A stretch of DNA of 64,000 nt, from contig NZ_JABXKQ010000057.1 in the NCBI RefSeq assembly GCF_017114945.1, positions 1 to 64,000 of the forward strand, read 5' to 3'. The notes beneath the pieces were generated by a model. It did no database searches. It had not been told where the DNA came from and worked only from the letters and a program-made list of their open reading frames with translations. This DNA is from Nostoc sp. JL34 (GTDB lineage: Bacteria; Cyanobacteriota; Cyanobacteriia; Cyanobacteriales; Nostocaceae). A program made the position numbers and the translations under genes. Position 1 is the stretch's first letter. Each line of letters starts with the position of its first letter. Of this stretch, positions 36,656 through 45,768 are shown one piece after another.

Positions 36656-36692
36656 TTACGCGTAGGCGTAGCCCGTCGTAGACATCGCTATA
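36656..36692. repeat. Dispersed repeat GCGTAGGCGTAGCCCGTCGT
   Basis: Inverted copy of the sequence at about 26218-26250. In this window it occurs between the restriction-like gene and msrA; a degenerate version lies near 38150-38180. Confidence 0.7.
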
Positions 36693-36802
36693 AAACATAT
36701 CCCTCTCCGAGTCGGAGAGGGACAGACTTGAACTTTAGTTCATGGCAGCGAGAGGTTTGTCGAACTCACATTAAGTTGACTACCCTACCAACTCCATTTC
36801 TA

Positions 36803-37468
36803 TCAACTGACTTGCGATTCAACTACACCCACGGGACAAGAAACATTTGTCCCTCCTAAACCACAATACCCGTTGGGATTTTTAGCCAGGTATTGCTGGT
36901 GGTAAGCTTCAGCATAGTAGAACTCAGGCGCATCTAAGATTTCTGTAGTAATCTTGCCATAACCTGCGCTGTTGAGGGCTTGTTGATAAGCTTCCCGCGA
37001 TGCTTCTGCTAGCTGCTTTTGATTTTCGGAATATACATAAATTCCCGAACGGTATTGAGTGCCAGCATCATTACCTTGACGCATCCCTTGGGTGGGATTG
37101 TGGCTTTCCCAAAAGACTTTGAGGAGTTCGGCATAACTAATCACTTTGGGATCAAACACAACCAACACTACTTCATTGTGACCAGTTCGCCCACTACATA
37201 CCTCTTCATAGGTGGGGTTGGGTGTTAAACCAGCAGCGTAACCGACTGCGGTGGTGTAGACTCCTTTAAGTTGCCAGAATTTGCGTTCTGCACCCCAAAA
37301 ACAGCCCAAGCCAAAGATTACTTTCTCTAATCCATCGGGAAAAGGAGGTTTTAAGGGATTCTTGTTGACATAATGATCTGCTGGTACTGACATAGATTGT
37401 GCCCTTCCTGACAAAGCTTCTTCAGGTGTGGGCATAACTGACTTTTTGCCAAATCCGAATAGTGCCAT
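36803..37468 (-). CDS. msrA: Peptide methionine sulfoxide reductase MsrA
   Basis: 221 residues. Catalytic GCFWG at residues 55-59, then [20 protein letters not shown], the [12 protein letters not shown] strand, and the C-terminal YCGLGG with resolving Cys. An N-terminal extension of about 45 residues ([21 protein letters not shown]) is common in cyanobacterial homologues. Reduces methionine-S-sulfoxide in damaged proteins with thioredoxin as donor. Single gene, minus strand. Confidence 0.95.
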   Translation of the reverse strand: MALFGFGKKSVMPTPEEALSGRAQSMSVPADHYVNKNPLKPPFPDGLEKVIFGLGCFWGAERKFWQLKGVYTTAVGYAAGLTPNPTYEEVCSGRTGHNEVVLVVFDPKVISYAELLKVFWESHNPTQGMRQGNDAGTQYRSGIYVYSENQKQLAEASREAYQQALNSAGYGKITTEILDAPEFYYAEAYHQQYLAKNPNGYCGLGGTNVSCPVGVVESQVS

Positions 37469-37648
37469 TGATTTTGACTCTGATATATATCTTTACCTTA
37501 TTTACCATTGTAAAGATTCTCGCGATCGCTTGGGGTCTTCTCAAAGTCATCATTATACTGTGCTAATTATTACAAATTTTTCTCAGTGTTTGCTCTTTCA
37601 CTGGTTAATGCTATTCATCAAAGGGGGACTTGGCATCAGCAGCTACTC

Positions 37649-38086
37649 ATGGATAAAATACCGAAAATTGACCGTCAAAGGGAGCATCAAGCGAACGAAC
37701 GGACATTTCTGGCTTGGCTACGCACTTCTATTGCATTGATTGGGTTTGGTTTTGCGATCGCGCGATTTGGTATATTTCTGCGCCAGTTGAATATTGCGAT
37801 TACTCAACAAGAACCTCCGGTAAATCCCTTATCCAACTCGGAAAACTTGGGTGTTGCTTTGGTAATTTTTGGAATTTCGACTATTGCCTTAGCTGCGTGG
37901 CGATACAATCAAATTTTCTGGCAAATTGAACGAGGTGACTATAGACCAAACAGGTTAATGGTTTGGATAATGACCGGAGTAGTAATTATTTTGGGGTTTC
38001 TCAGTCTTCCTTTACTCTTAAGGCGTGATAAAGTACCTTCTCGTTCTCCGCTTCCCATTCAACCACAGTCCCGAAATTTGCATTAA
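37649..38086 (+). CDS. DUF202 (YidH-like) small membrane protein
   Basis: 145 residues from the ATG at 37649; the frame is open back to 37586 but MDKIPKIDRQREHQANERTFLAWLRTSIALIGFGFAIARF is the family N-terminus. Three membrane segments: about 25-45, 72-90 and 105-125. DUF202 domain; inner-membrane protein of unknown function. Confidence 0.85.
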   Translation: MDKIPKIDRQREHQANERTFLAWLRTSIALIGFGFAIARFGIFLRQLNIAITQQEPPVNPLSNSENLGVALVIFGISTIALAAWRYNQIFWQIERGDYRPNRLMVWIMTGVVIILGFLSLPLLLRRDKVPSRSPLPIQPQSRNLH

Positions 38087-38302
38087 ATACACTTTTTAGA
38101 CGATCGCATTTTTTTGTGACTTTTTTGCCGATCCTCAATTAATCTTAGGGTAGGCATAGCCCAACCCAGGCATCGCTGTATGTCTGCCCAATTTCTTGTA
38201 CTTGATATTTAGCAAGCTTTTAGGCTGTTTGTAATCAAAAAAATCGCTCTCCAACTTTAGCTTTCAGCTTGGGCTGAATCGTCATACACTGATTTTGAAC
38301 TA
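38087..38302. other. Leader of the stressosome operon
   Basis: 216 bases between DUF202 and the RsbR-like gene, with a degenerate dispersed repeat at 38150-38180. The operon promoter is presumably here; I cannot define it. Confidence 0.35.
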
Positions 38303-39181
38303 ATGAAAGCGGTTGCCCTCAAAGAAACGATGAGCGAAAGTAAGATATCAGAGATATTAGAAACCTTCGAGGCAGACTTGCTGTCGGAGTGGACTCAAGA
38401 ACTAGCCACTGTGAATATTCGGAGAGGCTTGATTAAAGAAGGACAGCTAAAGGAGGAGTGCCGGGAATTCCTTAGTTTGTTTCGGATTGCCGTTGGGCGA
38501 GGCAACTTTACCAATATTCAGGCAGCGGCGTGGCAAGATATGCGAGAGATGCTCAACAGCATTTCTCGATCGCGATCGCAAAATGGTTTCACACCGTCAG
38601 AAACGGCTACATTCGTCTTTTCGTTCAAGCAACCCCTCTTCAAACGAATGCGTCAGCAATTGCAAGACCCCATTGAGTTGGGTGAAAATATCTGGTTAGC
38701 CACAAACTTACTGGATCAGCTAGGATTGCTGACAATTGAAGTCTATCAAAAGGCGCGGGAAGAGGTGATTTTGCGGCAGCAGGAAGAGTTGATGGAGCTG
38801 TCTACCCCAGTGGTTAAACTCTGGGAGGGAATTTTGGCATTGCCGATAATCGGCACCCTGGATAGTGCCCGGACTCAAATGATGATGGAGTCGTTATTGC
38901 AGAAGATTGTCGAAACCAGTTCCGAAGTTGCCATTATTGACATTACCGGGGTTCCCACTGTCGATACCCTGACTGCTCAACATCTGCTCAAGACTGTTAC
39001 CGCCGCCCGTCTTATGGGAGCTGATTGTATGATCAGTGGCATTCGCCCTCAAATTGCCCAAACGATCGTTTATCTCGGCATTGATTTGACAAATGTAGTC
39101 ACAAAAGCAACCTTAGCCGATGCCTTTCTCACGGCGCTAAAACGGTTGGGAACGACCATTACCCGCTCTCAATCAAAATAG
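38303..39181 (+). CDS. RsbR-type stressosome protein (RsbRD plus STAS domain)
   Basis: 292 residues. Residues 15-150 form an all-helical sensor (RsbRD-like; ILETFEADLLSEWTQEL, KEECREFLSLFRIAV). The C-terminal STAS domain (165-285) begins STPVVKLWEGILALPIIGTLD and carries IDITGVPTVDTLTAQHLL with the threonine phosphorylation region and GIRPQIAQTIVYLGID. In characterised stressosomes RsbR and RsbS form a large complex that sequesters the kinase RsbT. First gene of a six-gene plus-strand operon; an ATG at 38330 is an alternative start. Confidence 0.92.
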   Translation: MKAVALKETMSESKISEILETFEADLLSEWTQELATVNIRRGLIKEGQLKEECREFLSLFRIAVGRGNFTNIQAAAWQDMREMLNSISRSRSQNGFTPSETATFVFSFKQPLFKRMRQQLQDPIELGENIWLATNLLDQLGLLTIEVYQKAREEVILRQQEELMELSTPVVKLWEGILALPIIGTLDSARTQMMMESLLQKIVETSSEVAIIDITGVPTVDTLTAQHLLKTVTAARLMGADCMISGIRPQIAQTIVYLGIDLTNVVTKATLADAFLTALKRLGTTITRSQSK

Positions 39182-39194
39182 GGGGAAGGAAGCA

Positions 39195-39608
39195 ATGGAA
39201 AGTATTCCTATACTTAAAATGGGCAATTTTCTACTTGTGACGATCCAGGTAGATATGCACGATCGCCTCGCCATGACGCTACAGGAAGACCTGACAAACC
39301 GCATCACTCAAACCCACGCTCACGGTGTCCTGATCGATATTTCAGGATTAGAGATTGTTGATTCCTTCATTGGGAGGATTTTAGCCAACATTGCCAGAAT
39401 GTCACGGGTGCTAGATGCTGAGACAGTTGTCGTCGGGATGCAGCCTGCCGTAGCAATCACCCTAGTGGAATTGGGGATGTCGCTGACAGGGATTCGCACT
39501 GCCCTAAACGTCGAAAAGGGTATGGCATTGTTGCGATCGTCACTCAATGAAACCACAAATCAAATTACTGCCACTAAATGGCGTGCAGATGACGATGCAG
39601 AAGACTGA
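39195..39608 (+). CDS. rsbS: RsbS-type STAS anti-anti-sigma antagonist
   Basis: 137 residues. Single STAS domain of the RsbS branch: MESIPILKMGNFLLVTIQVDMHD, then IDISGLEIVDSFIGRILANIARM, where the Ser of VDSF is the site phosphorylated by RsbT, and VVVGMQPAVAITLVELGMSL. Strong GGGGGAAGGA ribosome-binding site. 13 bases after the RsbR stop codon; overlaps the next gene by 20 bases. Confidence 0.94.
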   Translation: MESIPILKMGNFLLVTIQVDMHDRLAMTLQEDLTNRITQTHAHGVLIDISGLEIVDSFIGRILANIARMSRVLDAETVVVGMQPAVAITLVELGMSLTGIRTALNVEKGMALLRSSLNETTNQITATKWRADDDAED

Positions 39609-39993
39609 AACGATTGACATTCAATCTTCTACAGATGTAGTTTTAGTTCGGCAGTCTGTGCGCCATCTGGCCGTGGAAATTGGCTTTGGCTTAGTAGACC
39701 AAACTAAAATTGTGACCGCCGCCAGTGAGTTAGCCCGCAATACCCTAGACTACGGGGGGGGCGGCACAGTCAAGCTAGAAATGCTTCAGGAAGGGCGACG
39801 ACGAGGACTCCGGCTGATCTTTGAAGATCGGGGGCCGGGTATTCCTGATATCGATCTGGCGCTGAAGGATGGGTTCACCACAGGCAACGGCTTAGGTATG
39901 GGACTGGGTGGTGCTAAAAGACTTGCCAACGAGTTTGAGATTCAGTCCGTGGTGGGAGAAGGAACACGGATAATAATTGTACGATGGAAATAA
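39589..39993 (+). CDS. rsbT: RsbT-type serine kinase (anti-sigma regulatory ATPase)
   Basis: 134 residues from the ATG at 39589; a longer frame from 39547 lies inside rsbS. GHKL ATPase of the RsbT kind: VTAASELARNTLDYGGGG (N-box), LIFEDRGPGIPDIDLALKDGFTTGNGLGMGLGGAKRLANEF (G1 and G2 boxes). Phosphorylates RsbR/RsbS and, when freed, activates a downstream phosphatase. Translationally coupled to rsbS by a 20-base overlap and one base from the next gene. Confidence 0.95.
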   Translation: MTMQKTETIDIQSSTDVVLVRQSVRHLAVEIGFGLVDQTKIVTAASELARNTLDYGGGGTVKLEMLQEGRRRGLRLIFEDRGPGIPDIDLALKDGFTTGNGLGMGLGGAKRLANEFEIQSVVGEGTRIIIVRWK

Positions 39994-39994
39994 A

Positions 39995-41002
39995 ATGAGA
40001 GAGTCTGTCGCCGTCACAATTACTGAATCTAGCCAGACTGGAGAAGCCAGACGGGCAGCGATGGGTTTAGCAACTCGGCTCGGTTTTCAGGAAACAGAAC
40101 GGGGCAAGGTTGGGATTGTGGTGACAGAAATTGCGAACAATCTGGTGCAGCACGCCCACGGCGGAGTCATGCTGCTGCGATCGCTCAAGGAAGATTCCAG
40201 AATTGGCATTGAAATCTTATCGCTAGATAAAGGACGGGGAATGGTCGATGTGGATGAGTGTTTGCAAGATGGCTTTTCCACAGCCGGAACCTTGGGCAAT
40301 GGTATGGGTGCAATTCGTCGCCTTTCTGGTTTATTTGAAATTTACTCCGTTCCCAACCAAGGAACAGCGCTCTTGGCTCACCTCTGGTCAGACTCAGCAC
40401 CCCATCAACCTGAGAAGATTTTAGAAATTGGAGCGATCTGTTTGCCAATACGAGGAGAAGAGGTTTCAGGAGATACCTGGGCATCGGAAGTCGATAGTTG
40501 TCGTAGCCTGTTGTTAGTAGCTGATGGTTTAGGGCATGGGCCTGCCGCGGCTTCTGCTGCTTCCGCAGCCGTGAGAATGTTTCAAGAACATCTTCATTGT
40601 TCTCCTGGTGCGATCGTCGAAGCTGCCCACGCCGCCTTGCGAAGTACCCGAGGAGCCGCACTCGCCATTGCTGAAATCGACTTTGAACAACAGTCTATCC
40701 GCTTTGCTGGCATTGGTAACATCGCTGCCAGCATTTTCTCCTTTACTGAGCACCACAATCTGGTATCTCACAATGGCACGGTCGGACATGAAATCCGCAA
40801 AATTCAAGAGTTCAGCTATCCCTGGTATGCCAATGGACTTTTAATTATGCATTCTGACGGATTAAGCGCTAAGTGGCAGATCGATCGCTATCCAGGCTTA
40901 ATGCAAAAACATCCCAGCCTGATTGCAGGTGTGCTATACCGAGACTTTAACCGAGAGCGGGATGATGTGACGGTGTTAGTTGCGAAAGGAATGGGCAGTT
41001 AA
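39995..41002 (+). CDS. Fusion of RsbT-like ATPase and SpoIIE/PP2C phosphatase (RsbX-like)
   Basis: 335 residues from the ATG at 39995, one base after the rsbT stop; an ATG at 39977 would overlap rsbT. Residues 1-130 are a second RsbT-like ATPase (VGIVVTEIANNLVQHAHGG, DKGRGMVDVDECLQDGFSTAGTLGNGMGAIRR). Residues 145-330 are a SpoIIE/RsbX-type phosphatase with LLLVADGLGHGPAAAS near 170 and LLIMHSDGLSAKW near 286, the metal-binding Asp motifs of PP2C. In B. subtilis RsbX dephosphorylates RsbR/RsbS to reset the stressosome, which is the likely role here. Confidence 0.92.
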   Translation: MRESVAVTITESSQTGEARRAAMGLATRLGFQETERGKVGIVVTEIANNLVQHAHGGVMLLRSLKEDSRIGIEILSLDKGRGMVDVDECLQDGFSTAGTLGNGMGAIRRLSGLFEIYSVPNQGTALLAHLWSDSAPHQPEKILEIGAICLPIRGEEVSGDTWASEVDSCRSLLLVADGLGHGPAAASAASAAVRMFQEHLHCSPGAIVEAAHAALRSTRGAALAIAEIDFEQQSIRFAGIGNIAASIFSFTEHHNLVSHNGTVGHEIRKIQEFSYPWYANGLLIMHSDGLSAKWQIDRYPGLMQKHPSLIAGVLYRDFNRERDDVTVLVAKGMGS

Positions 41003-41033
41003 GGGAGGGTGTCATCATTGGTGAACCAAATTA

Positions 41034-41073
41034 AATGAGTAATGAGTAATGAGTAATGAGTAATGAGTAATGA
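41034..41073. repeat. STRR array TAATGAG, left flank of the four-helix-bundle gene
   Basis: Five to six tandem copies of the heptamer TAATGAG. The complementary array TTACTCA/CTCATTA occurs at about 41508-41548, so the two arrays form inverted arms around the gene between them. Confidence 0.8.
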
Positions 41074-41085
41074 GTGGATTATTTT

Positions 41086-41457
41086 TTATTTTTCTTTCAA
41101 TTTGTTGATTGAAGTTGTTAATATCTTAATAATTCTTTCATTCTCTTCTATCAGATTTTGAAATTTTGATTTTGACACTAACTCCGATTTTATCATTATT
41201 TTTATCCAATAAAGGGTTTCATTGGCTTCCTTTAAGGCTATATAATACTTATTGATAAAGTCTTTATTTGATTGTGCATATTTAGCTTCTGAAAAGTTTG
41301 CACCTATTGATGTCCCACTTCTTAAAAATTGTTTAAACAAGATTTTACCAGCGTCGTCAAAAGGTCTTTTATTTAGCTCAGAATAAGCTTTGATAACTCT
41401 TATGGCAAAATTTTCTGTTCTTTCTTGAATACTGACATTTGCGCTATAATTAATCAT
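41086..41457 (-). CDS. Four-helix-bundle protein (23S rRNA IVP/Avd-like)
   Basis: 123 residues from the ATG at 41457 (MINYSANVSIQERTENFAIRVI); an upstream ATG at 41484 would add nine hydrophobic residues. Signature helices: RTENFAIRVIKAYSELNKR, FLRSGTSIGANFSEAKYAQSNKDFINKYYIALKEANETLYWIKI. This fold is encoded in 23S rRNA intervening sequences and as Avd in diversity-generating retroelements, but no reverse transcriptase is nearby. It is antisense to the surrounding stressosome operon and bracketed by inverted heptamer arrays; AT content is higher than its neighbours. Probably an inserted module. Confidence 0.88.
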   Translation of the reverse strand: MINYSANVSIQERTENFAIRVIKAYSELNKRPFDDAGKILFKQFLRSGTSIGANFSEAKYAQSNKDFINKYYIALKEANETLYWIKIMIKSELVSKSKFQNLIEENERIIKILTTSINKLKEK

Positions 41458-41605
41458 GAGTAAAAAAAGAATGTAGTAATTCAATTTTACTTTATAAGTA
41501 ATGGGTATTTACTCATTACTCATTACTTATTAATAATTACTTATTACTTAAAGAACGCGAAAAATAAGTAGAAGGTTTAAGAATTTTGAATTGGAGTGAA
41601 GCGAC

Positions 41606-43756
41606 TTGACAATTGTTTTTACGATCGCCATCCAATACGAACAGGATGTTGTGCAAGCTCGGCAACGAACTCGTGAGATCGCCGAGCAGTTGGGCTTTGA
41701 TGCTCAAGATCGGGCGCGATTGGCAACGGCAGTTTCCGAAATTGCCCGCAACGCCTTTCAATATGCCCAAGGCGGTACGGTTGAATTTTCTGTGGCGGGA
41801 GAGCCGCAAGCGTTTCTGATTCGGATTCAAGATCGGGGTGGAGGCATTCCTGATTTAGCAGACGTTTTGGCCGGACGCTACACCTCTGATACGGGGGCGG
41901 GGCTAGGCATCGTGGGTACTCGGAGATTGATGGATTTCTTCGAGATTGAATCACTGCCGGAGCAAGGAACAACAGTAACAATCGGTAAAAGGTTGTCGAA
42001 GCGCACACCTACTTTCACCGATTCGCAATTGCAGCAGATTCGAGAAACCGTAATTGGGCGATCGCCTGAAAATCCCTATCAAGAAATCCAGCAGCAAAAC
42101 CAGGAATTACTCCGGGCTATGGCAGAGCTACGGAAGCGCGAGGAAGAATTGAGCCAACTCAATCAGGAGTTGGAAGATACTAATCGCGGTGTGGTTGCCC
42201 TTTATGCAGAACTGGATGAAAAAGCCAGCTCCCTGCAACAGGTAAACGAGTTAAAAACCCGCTTTCTCTCGAATATGAGCCACGAGTTTCGTACACCCCT
42301 CAACTCGATTTTGTCCCTCTCTCGGATGCTGCTGGCACTGATGGATGGCGATTTGACCATCGAGCAAGAAAAGCAGGTGACATTCATCCAAAAGGCGGCA
42401 AGCGGATTATCAGAACTGGTTAACGACTTGTTGGATTTGGCAAAGGTGGAAGCTGGAAAAATTGAAGTGCATCCCAGTTCCTTTGAAGTTAGTGATTTGT
42501 TTGGCACGCTGCGGGGGATGCTGCGCCCATTATTGGTTCAAGGCTCCTCTGTAGCGCTGATTGTCGAGGAACCTGAAGGCATTCCGCCGCTCTATACCGA
42601 TGAGGGGAAAGTCGCTCAAATTCTCCGAAATTTTGTCTCAAATGCCCTCAAATTTACTGAGCAGGGAGAGGTGCGCGTCACCGCTGTGCAAACGGGTCAT
42701 AACGTCACTTTCTCCGTATCTGATACAGGTATCGGCATTGCTCCCACCGATCAAGAACGGATTTTTGAGGATTTTATGCAAATTGAGTCCCCTCTGCAAA
42801 AGCAGGTGAAGGGAACTGGATTAGGATTGCCGTTATCACGCAAGCTAGCGGAGCTACTCGGCGGCAGCATTTCGATGAAAAGTCAGATGGGTGAAGGCTC
42901 TACCTTTACAGCCTTGATTCCCATCGTCTACCCAAATGCCACCGAATTGACTACCGGACTGCAACCAATCGTATCAGTTGAGCCAACTCGCTTGCCCATT
43001 CTGGTGGTTGAAGATCATCCAGAAACCCTATTTATTTACGAAAAGCACCTTCAGGAATCAATCTATCAATTGATTGCTACCCGTACCTTAGCTCAGGCAA
43101 GGCTTGCCTTACAAAAACTTCGACCGGCGGCGATTATGCTAGATATTCTGCTGGAGGGGCAAAACGGCTGGACGTTCTTGCGAGAAATTAAAGGAGATGA
43201 AACAACCCGCACTATCCCTGTACTCGTTATTACCATCGTTGATAACGAGAAGCAAGCACTGGCGTTAGGAGCAAACGGTTTTCTAATTAAGCCGGTAGAC
43301 AGATTGCCCCTGTTAAACAAACTTAATAGGCTAATTACTGAGAACAAGCCTCAAAAAATCTTGTTAATTGACGATGACCCCGCCTATCGGTATCTGGTGA
43401 AACAGTTGTTAATAAATACACCTTTGAACATTTTAGAAGCCACGAACGGACAGGAAGGATTAAATTTGGCACAACGAGAGCAGCCAACTGCGATCGTGCT
43501 GGACTTGGAGATGCCAGAGATCGGCGGGTTTGATGTACTCAAGCAGCTGAAGAACAATTCCGTCACTCAGTCGATTCCTGTGATTATTCACTCATCTGCC
43601 CAACTGGATGCAGAAGCGCACAGCCAGTTAGCGGCGCAAAGCATAGCCATTGTTTCCAAAGAAACAGGCTCTCAAACCACGGTGATAGCTCAACTTCAAG
43701 ATGCGCTCGTCAAAGCCGGACTTGTTCTAGAGGTTTCAGGGAAAAGTCATGTCTGA
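41606..43756 (+). CDS. RsbT-like ATPase fused to histidine kinase with two receivers
   Basis: 716 residues from a TTG start, supported by GGAG nine bases upstream and by the family-like MTIVFTIAIQYEQDVVQARQRTREI. Order: RsbT-like ATPase (1-130), coiled coil (155-220), HisKA with SHEFRTPLNSI and phospho-His near 225, HATPase_c (330-440: NALKFT, DTGIGI, GTGLGLPLS), receiver 1 (460-580, Asp near 511 in MLDILLEGQ), receiver 2 (590-705, Asp near 631 in VLDLEMPE). Fifth gene of the stressosome cluster though separated from the phosphatase by the inserted gene. It overlaps the next kinase by 8 bases. Likely output: phosphorelay. Confidence 0.93.
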   Translation: MTIVFTIAIQYEQDVVQARQRTREIAEQLGFDAQDRARLATAVSEIARNAFQYAQGGTVEFSVAGEPQAFLIRIQDRGGGIPDLADVLAGRYTSDTGAGLGIVGTRRLMDFFEIESLPEQGTTVTIGKRLSKRTPTFTDSQLQQIRETVIGRSPENPYQEIQQQNQELLRAMAELRKREEELSQLNQELEDTNRGVVALYAELDEKASSLQQVNELKTRFLSNMSHEFRTPLNSILSLSRMLLALMDGDLTIEQEKQVTFIQKAASGLSELVNDLLDLAKVEAGKIEVHPSSFEVSDLFGTLRGMLRPLLVQGSSVALIVEEPEGIPPLYTDEGKVAQILRNFVSNALKFTEQGEVRVTAVQTGHNVTFSVSDTGIGIAPTDQERIFEDFMQIESPLQKQVKGTGLGLPLSRKLAELLGGSISMKSQMGEGSTFTALIPIVYPNATELTTGLQPIVSVEPTRLPILVVEDHPETLFIYEKHLQESIYQLIATRTLAQARLALQKLRPAAIMLDILLEGQNGWTFLREIKGDETTRTIPVLVITIVDNEKQALALGANGFLIKPVDRLPLLNKLNRLITENKPQKILLIDDDPAYRYLVKQLLINTPLNILEATNGQEGLNLAQREQPTAIVLDLEMPEIGGFDVLKQLKNNSVTQSIPVIIHSSAQLDAEAHSQLAAQSIAIVSKETGSQTTVIAQLQDALVKAGLVLEVSGKSHV

Positions 43757-45722
43757 GCCACGGGTTACGATCCTGCATGTTGACGATAACGAAGCCAATC
43801 GCTACGTTGTTAACCGGATTTTGCAAAATGCAGGCTTTAGTGTCCTGGAAGCGGCAACTGGAGTGACAGGCTTAGAAGCCGTTGTTAACTTTCAGCCTGA
43901 CTTAGTAATTTTAGATGTCCAATTACCAGATATCAGCGGCTTTGAAGTCTGTCGCCAAATTAAAGCAAACCCGGAAACGACTTTTATCCCAGTGCTACAA
44001 CTTTCTGCAAGTTTTGTCCAAAGCCAGGATAAAGCGGAAGGCTTAGATAGTGGAGCCGATGCTTATCTAGTGCAACCTGTTGAACCGATAGAACTGCTTG
44101 CTACCGTGCGATCGCTGCTGCGAATTCGCCGAGCGGAGGAAGCTGCTTTGTCCTCAGCACGAGAGTGGCAAACCACCTTTGACTCCATGAACGACGGCGT
44201 TTCTCTGGTAGACCGAGAAGGGATAATTATGCGCTGTAATCGAGCGATGATGCAGCTTTTTTGCAAGCCCTCCCACGAAATCTTAGGTTATGCCCACCAC
44301 GAGCTGATGGGCGCAAAATTGGGAATCGGCGATGGCACTTGTTTTCGCCGTGCGAAAGAAACTCATCAACGGCAAATTCTCGAATTTCAGTCTCAAGAAC
44401 GCTGGTTTGCCAAAACCATCGATCCAGTAATTGATGGGGATGGGACTCTCACAGGTGCCGTTTTCATCCTGTCTGATATCACCGAACGGAAGCGAGCAGA
44501 AGCCTTGCTGCAAGAGCAAAACGATCGCCTCAATCAACTAATGATTTCTTTGCAGCAACAAACTGAACAAGCGCAGCAAGCCAACCGCATCAAAGATGAG
44601 TTTTTGGCAGTGCTGTCTCATGAATTGCGATCACCCTTGAATCCAATTCTGGGTTGGGCAAGAATTCTACAAAAGAATCACCAGGACGCAGCCAAAACTC
44701 AGTACGCTCTCGAAACGATTGAGCGCAACGCGAAACTGCAAGCCCAACTAATCGAAGATTTACTCGATGTGTCGCGTATTCTCCAAGGGAAGTTGAGTTT
44801 AAACACAGTTCCAGTTGGTCTAACTTTTACCATCAAAGCTGCCCTTGAAACCGTGCGGCTTGCTGCTGAAGCTAAATCTATTCAGATTCAAACAATATTT
44901 GAACCGAACGTTGGACAAGTATTGGGTGATTCTAGTCGCTTGCAACAAGTTGTTTGGAATCTACTTTCTAACGCAATTAAATTTACCTCACAGGGTGGTC
45001 GAGTAGAGGTACGGTTAGAAACAATCAAGGATGAAGTAGATACTCATTCTGCGGAATACACTCAAATCACTGTCAGCGACACTGGTAGGGGGATCTCTGG
45101 TGACTTTTTGCCCTACGTTTTTGACTACTTTCGCCAAGCCGATGGGACAACGACGCGAAAATTTGGCGGGTTGGGGTTAGGATTAGCGATCGTGCGTCAT
45201 TTGGTTGAATTGCACGGCGGAACTGTTCAAGCAGACAGTCCCGGAGAAGGGCAAGGAGCAGTATTTACAGTCAAACTTCCACCGATCGCTGCTTCAAAAT
45301 TGAATCAAGTTAATACAGCCGATCGCGATCGCTCAGATTTAAATCTCAATGGATTGCAAGCGCTGCTTGTAGATGATGACAGAGATTCGCGGGAGTTTAT
45401 TGCCTTCGTGCTAGAACAGTACGGGGCACAAGTGACTGAAGCAGACTCAGCACATGATGCTCTGAACAATTTGATGCAAACAAAATTTGATTTGTTAATT
45501 AGTGATATTGGTATGCCTGATATGGATGGCTACACCCTAATTCGTCAAATTAGAAAGCAGTCACCCGATCGGGGCGGAGAAATTCCAGCGATCGCCCTAA
45601 CTGCTTATGCGGGAGAAATCGATCGACAACAAGCACTAACTGCCGGATTTCAACAACATATTTCTAAACCAATTGAGCTAGAAGTATTAATACAGGCTAT
45701 TTTGACGATAGTAAAGGTCTAG
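43749..45722 (+). CDS. Hybrid histidine kinase: receiver-PAS-HisKA-HATPase-receiver
   Basis: 657 residues. Receiver with Asp near 55 in VILDVQLPD, PAS domain (about 145-245, WQTTFDSMNDGVSLVDREGIIMRCNRA), HisKA with SHELRSPLNPI near 287, HATPase_c (NAIKFT, DTGRGI, GGLGLGLAI), and a C-terminal receiver with Asp near 585 in ISDIGMPDMDGY. The start ATG overlaps the end of the previous kinase by 8 bases, so they are made together. Gives the stressosome operon a second phosphorelay step; downstream response regulators with DNA-binding domains are not in the window. Confidence 0.94.
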   Translation: MSEPRVTILHVDDNEANRYVVNRILQNAGFSVLEAATGVTGLEAVVNFQPDLVILDVQLPDISGFEVCRQIKANPETTFIPVLQLSASFVQSQDKAEGLDSGADAYLVQPVEPIELLATVRSLLRIRRAEEAALSSAREWQTTFDSMNDGVSLVDREGIIMRCNRAMMQLFCKPSHEILGYAHHELMGAKLGIGDGTCFRRAKETHQRQILEFQSQERWFAKTIDPVIDGDGTLTGAVFILSDITERKRAEALLQEQNDRLNQLMISLQQQTEQAQQANRIKDEFLAVLSHELRSPLNPILGWARILQKNHQDAAKTQYALETIERNAKLQAQLIEDLLDVSRILQGKLSLNTVPVGLTFTIKAALETVRLAAEAKSIQIQTIFEPNVGQVLGDSSRLQQVVWNLLSNAIKFTSQGGRVEVRLETIKDEVDTHSAEYTQITVSDTGRGISGDFLPYVFDYFRQADGTTTRKFGGLGLGLAIVRHLVELHGGTVQADSPGEGQGAVFTVKLPPIAASKLNQVNTADRDRSDLNLNGLQALLVDDDRDSREFIAFVLEQYGAQVTEADSAHDALNNLMQTKFDLLISDIGMPDMDGYTLIRQIRKQSPDRGGEIPAIALTAYAGEIDRQQALTAGFQQHISKPIELEVLIQAILTIVKV

Positions 45723-45768
45723 AAACCTGAATTTTAAGGTTTTTGGCACTAACTGAAACTATATCAAT

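Noticed and set aside
41086-41457. Diversity-generating retroelement (Avd-like gene)
   Set aside because: No reverse transcriptase, template or variable repeat is present within the window near this gene.
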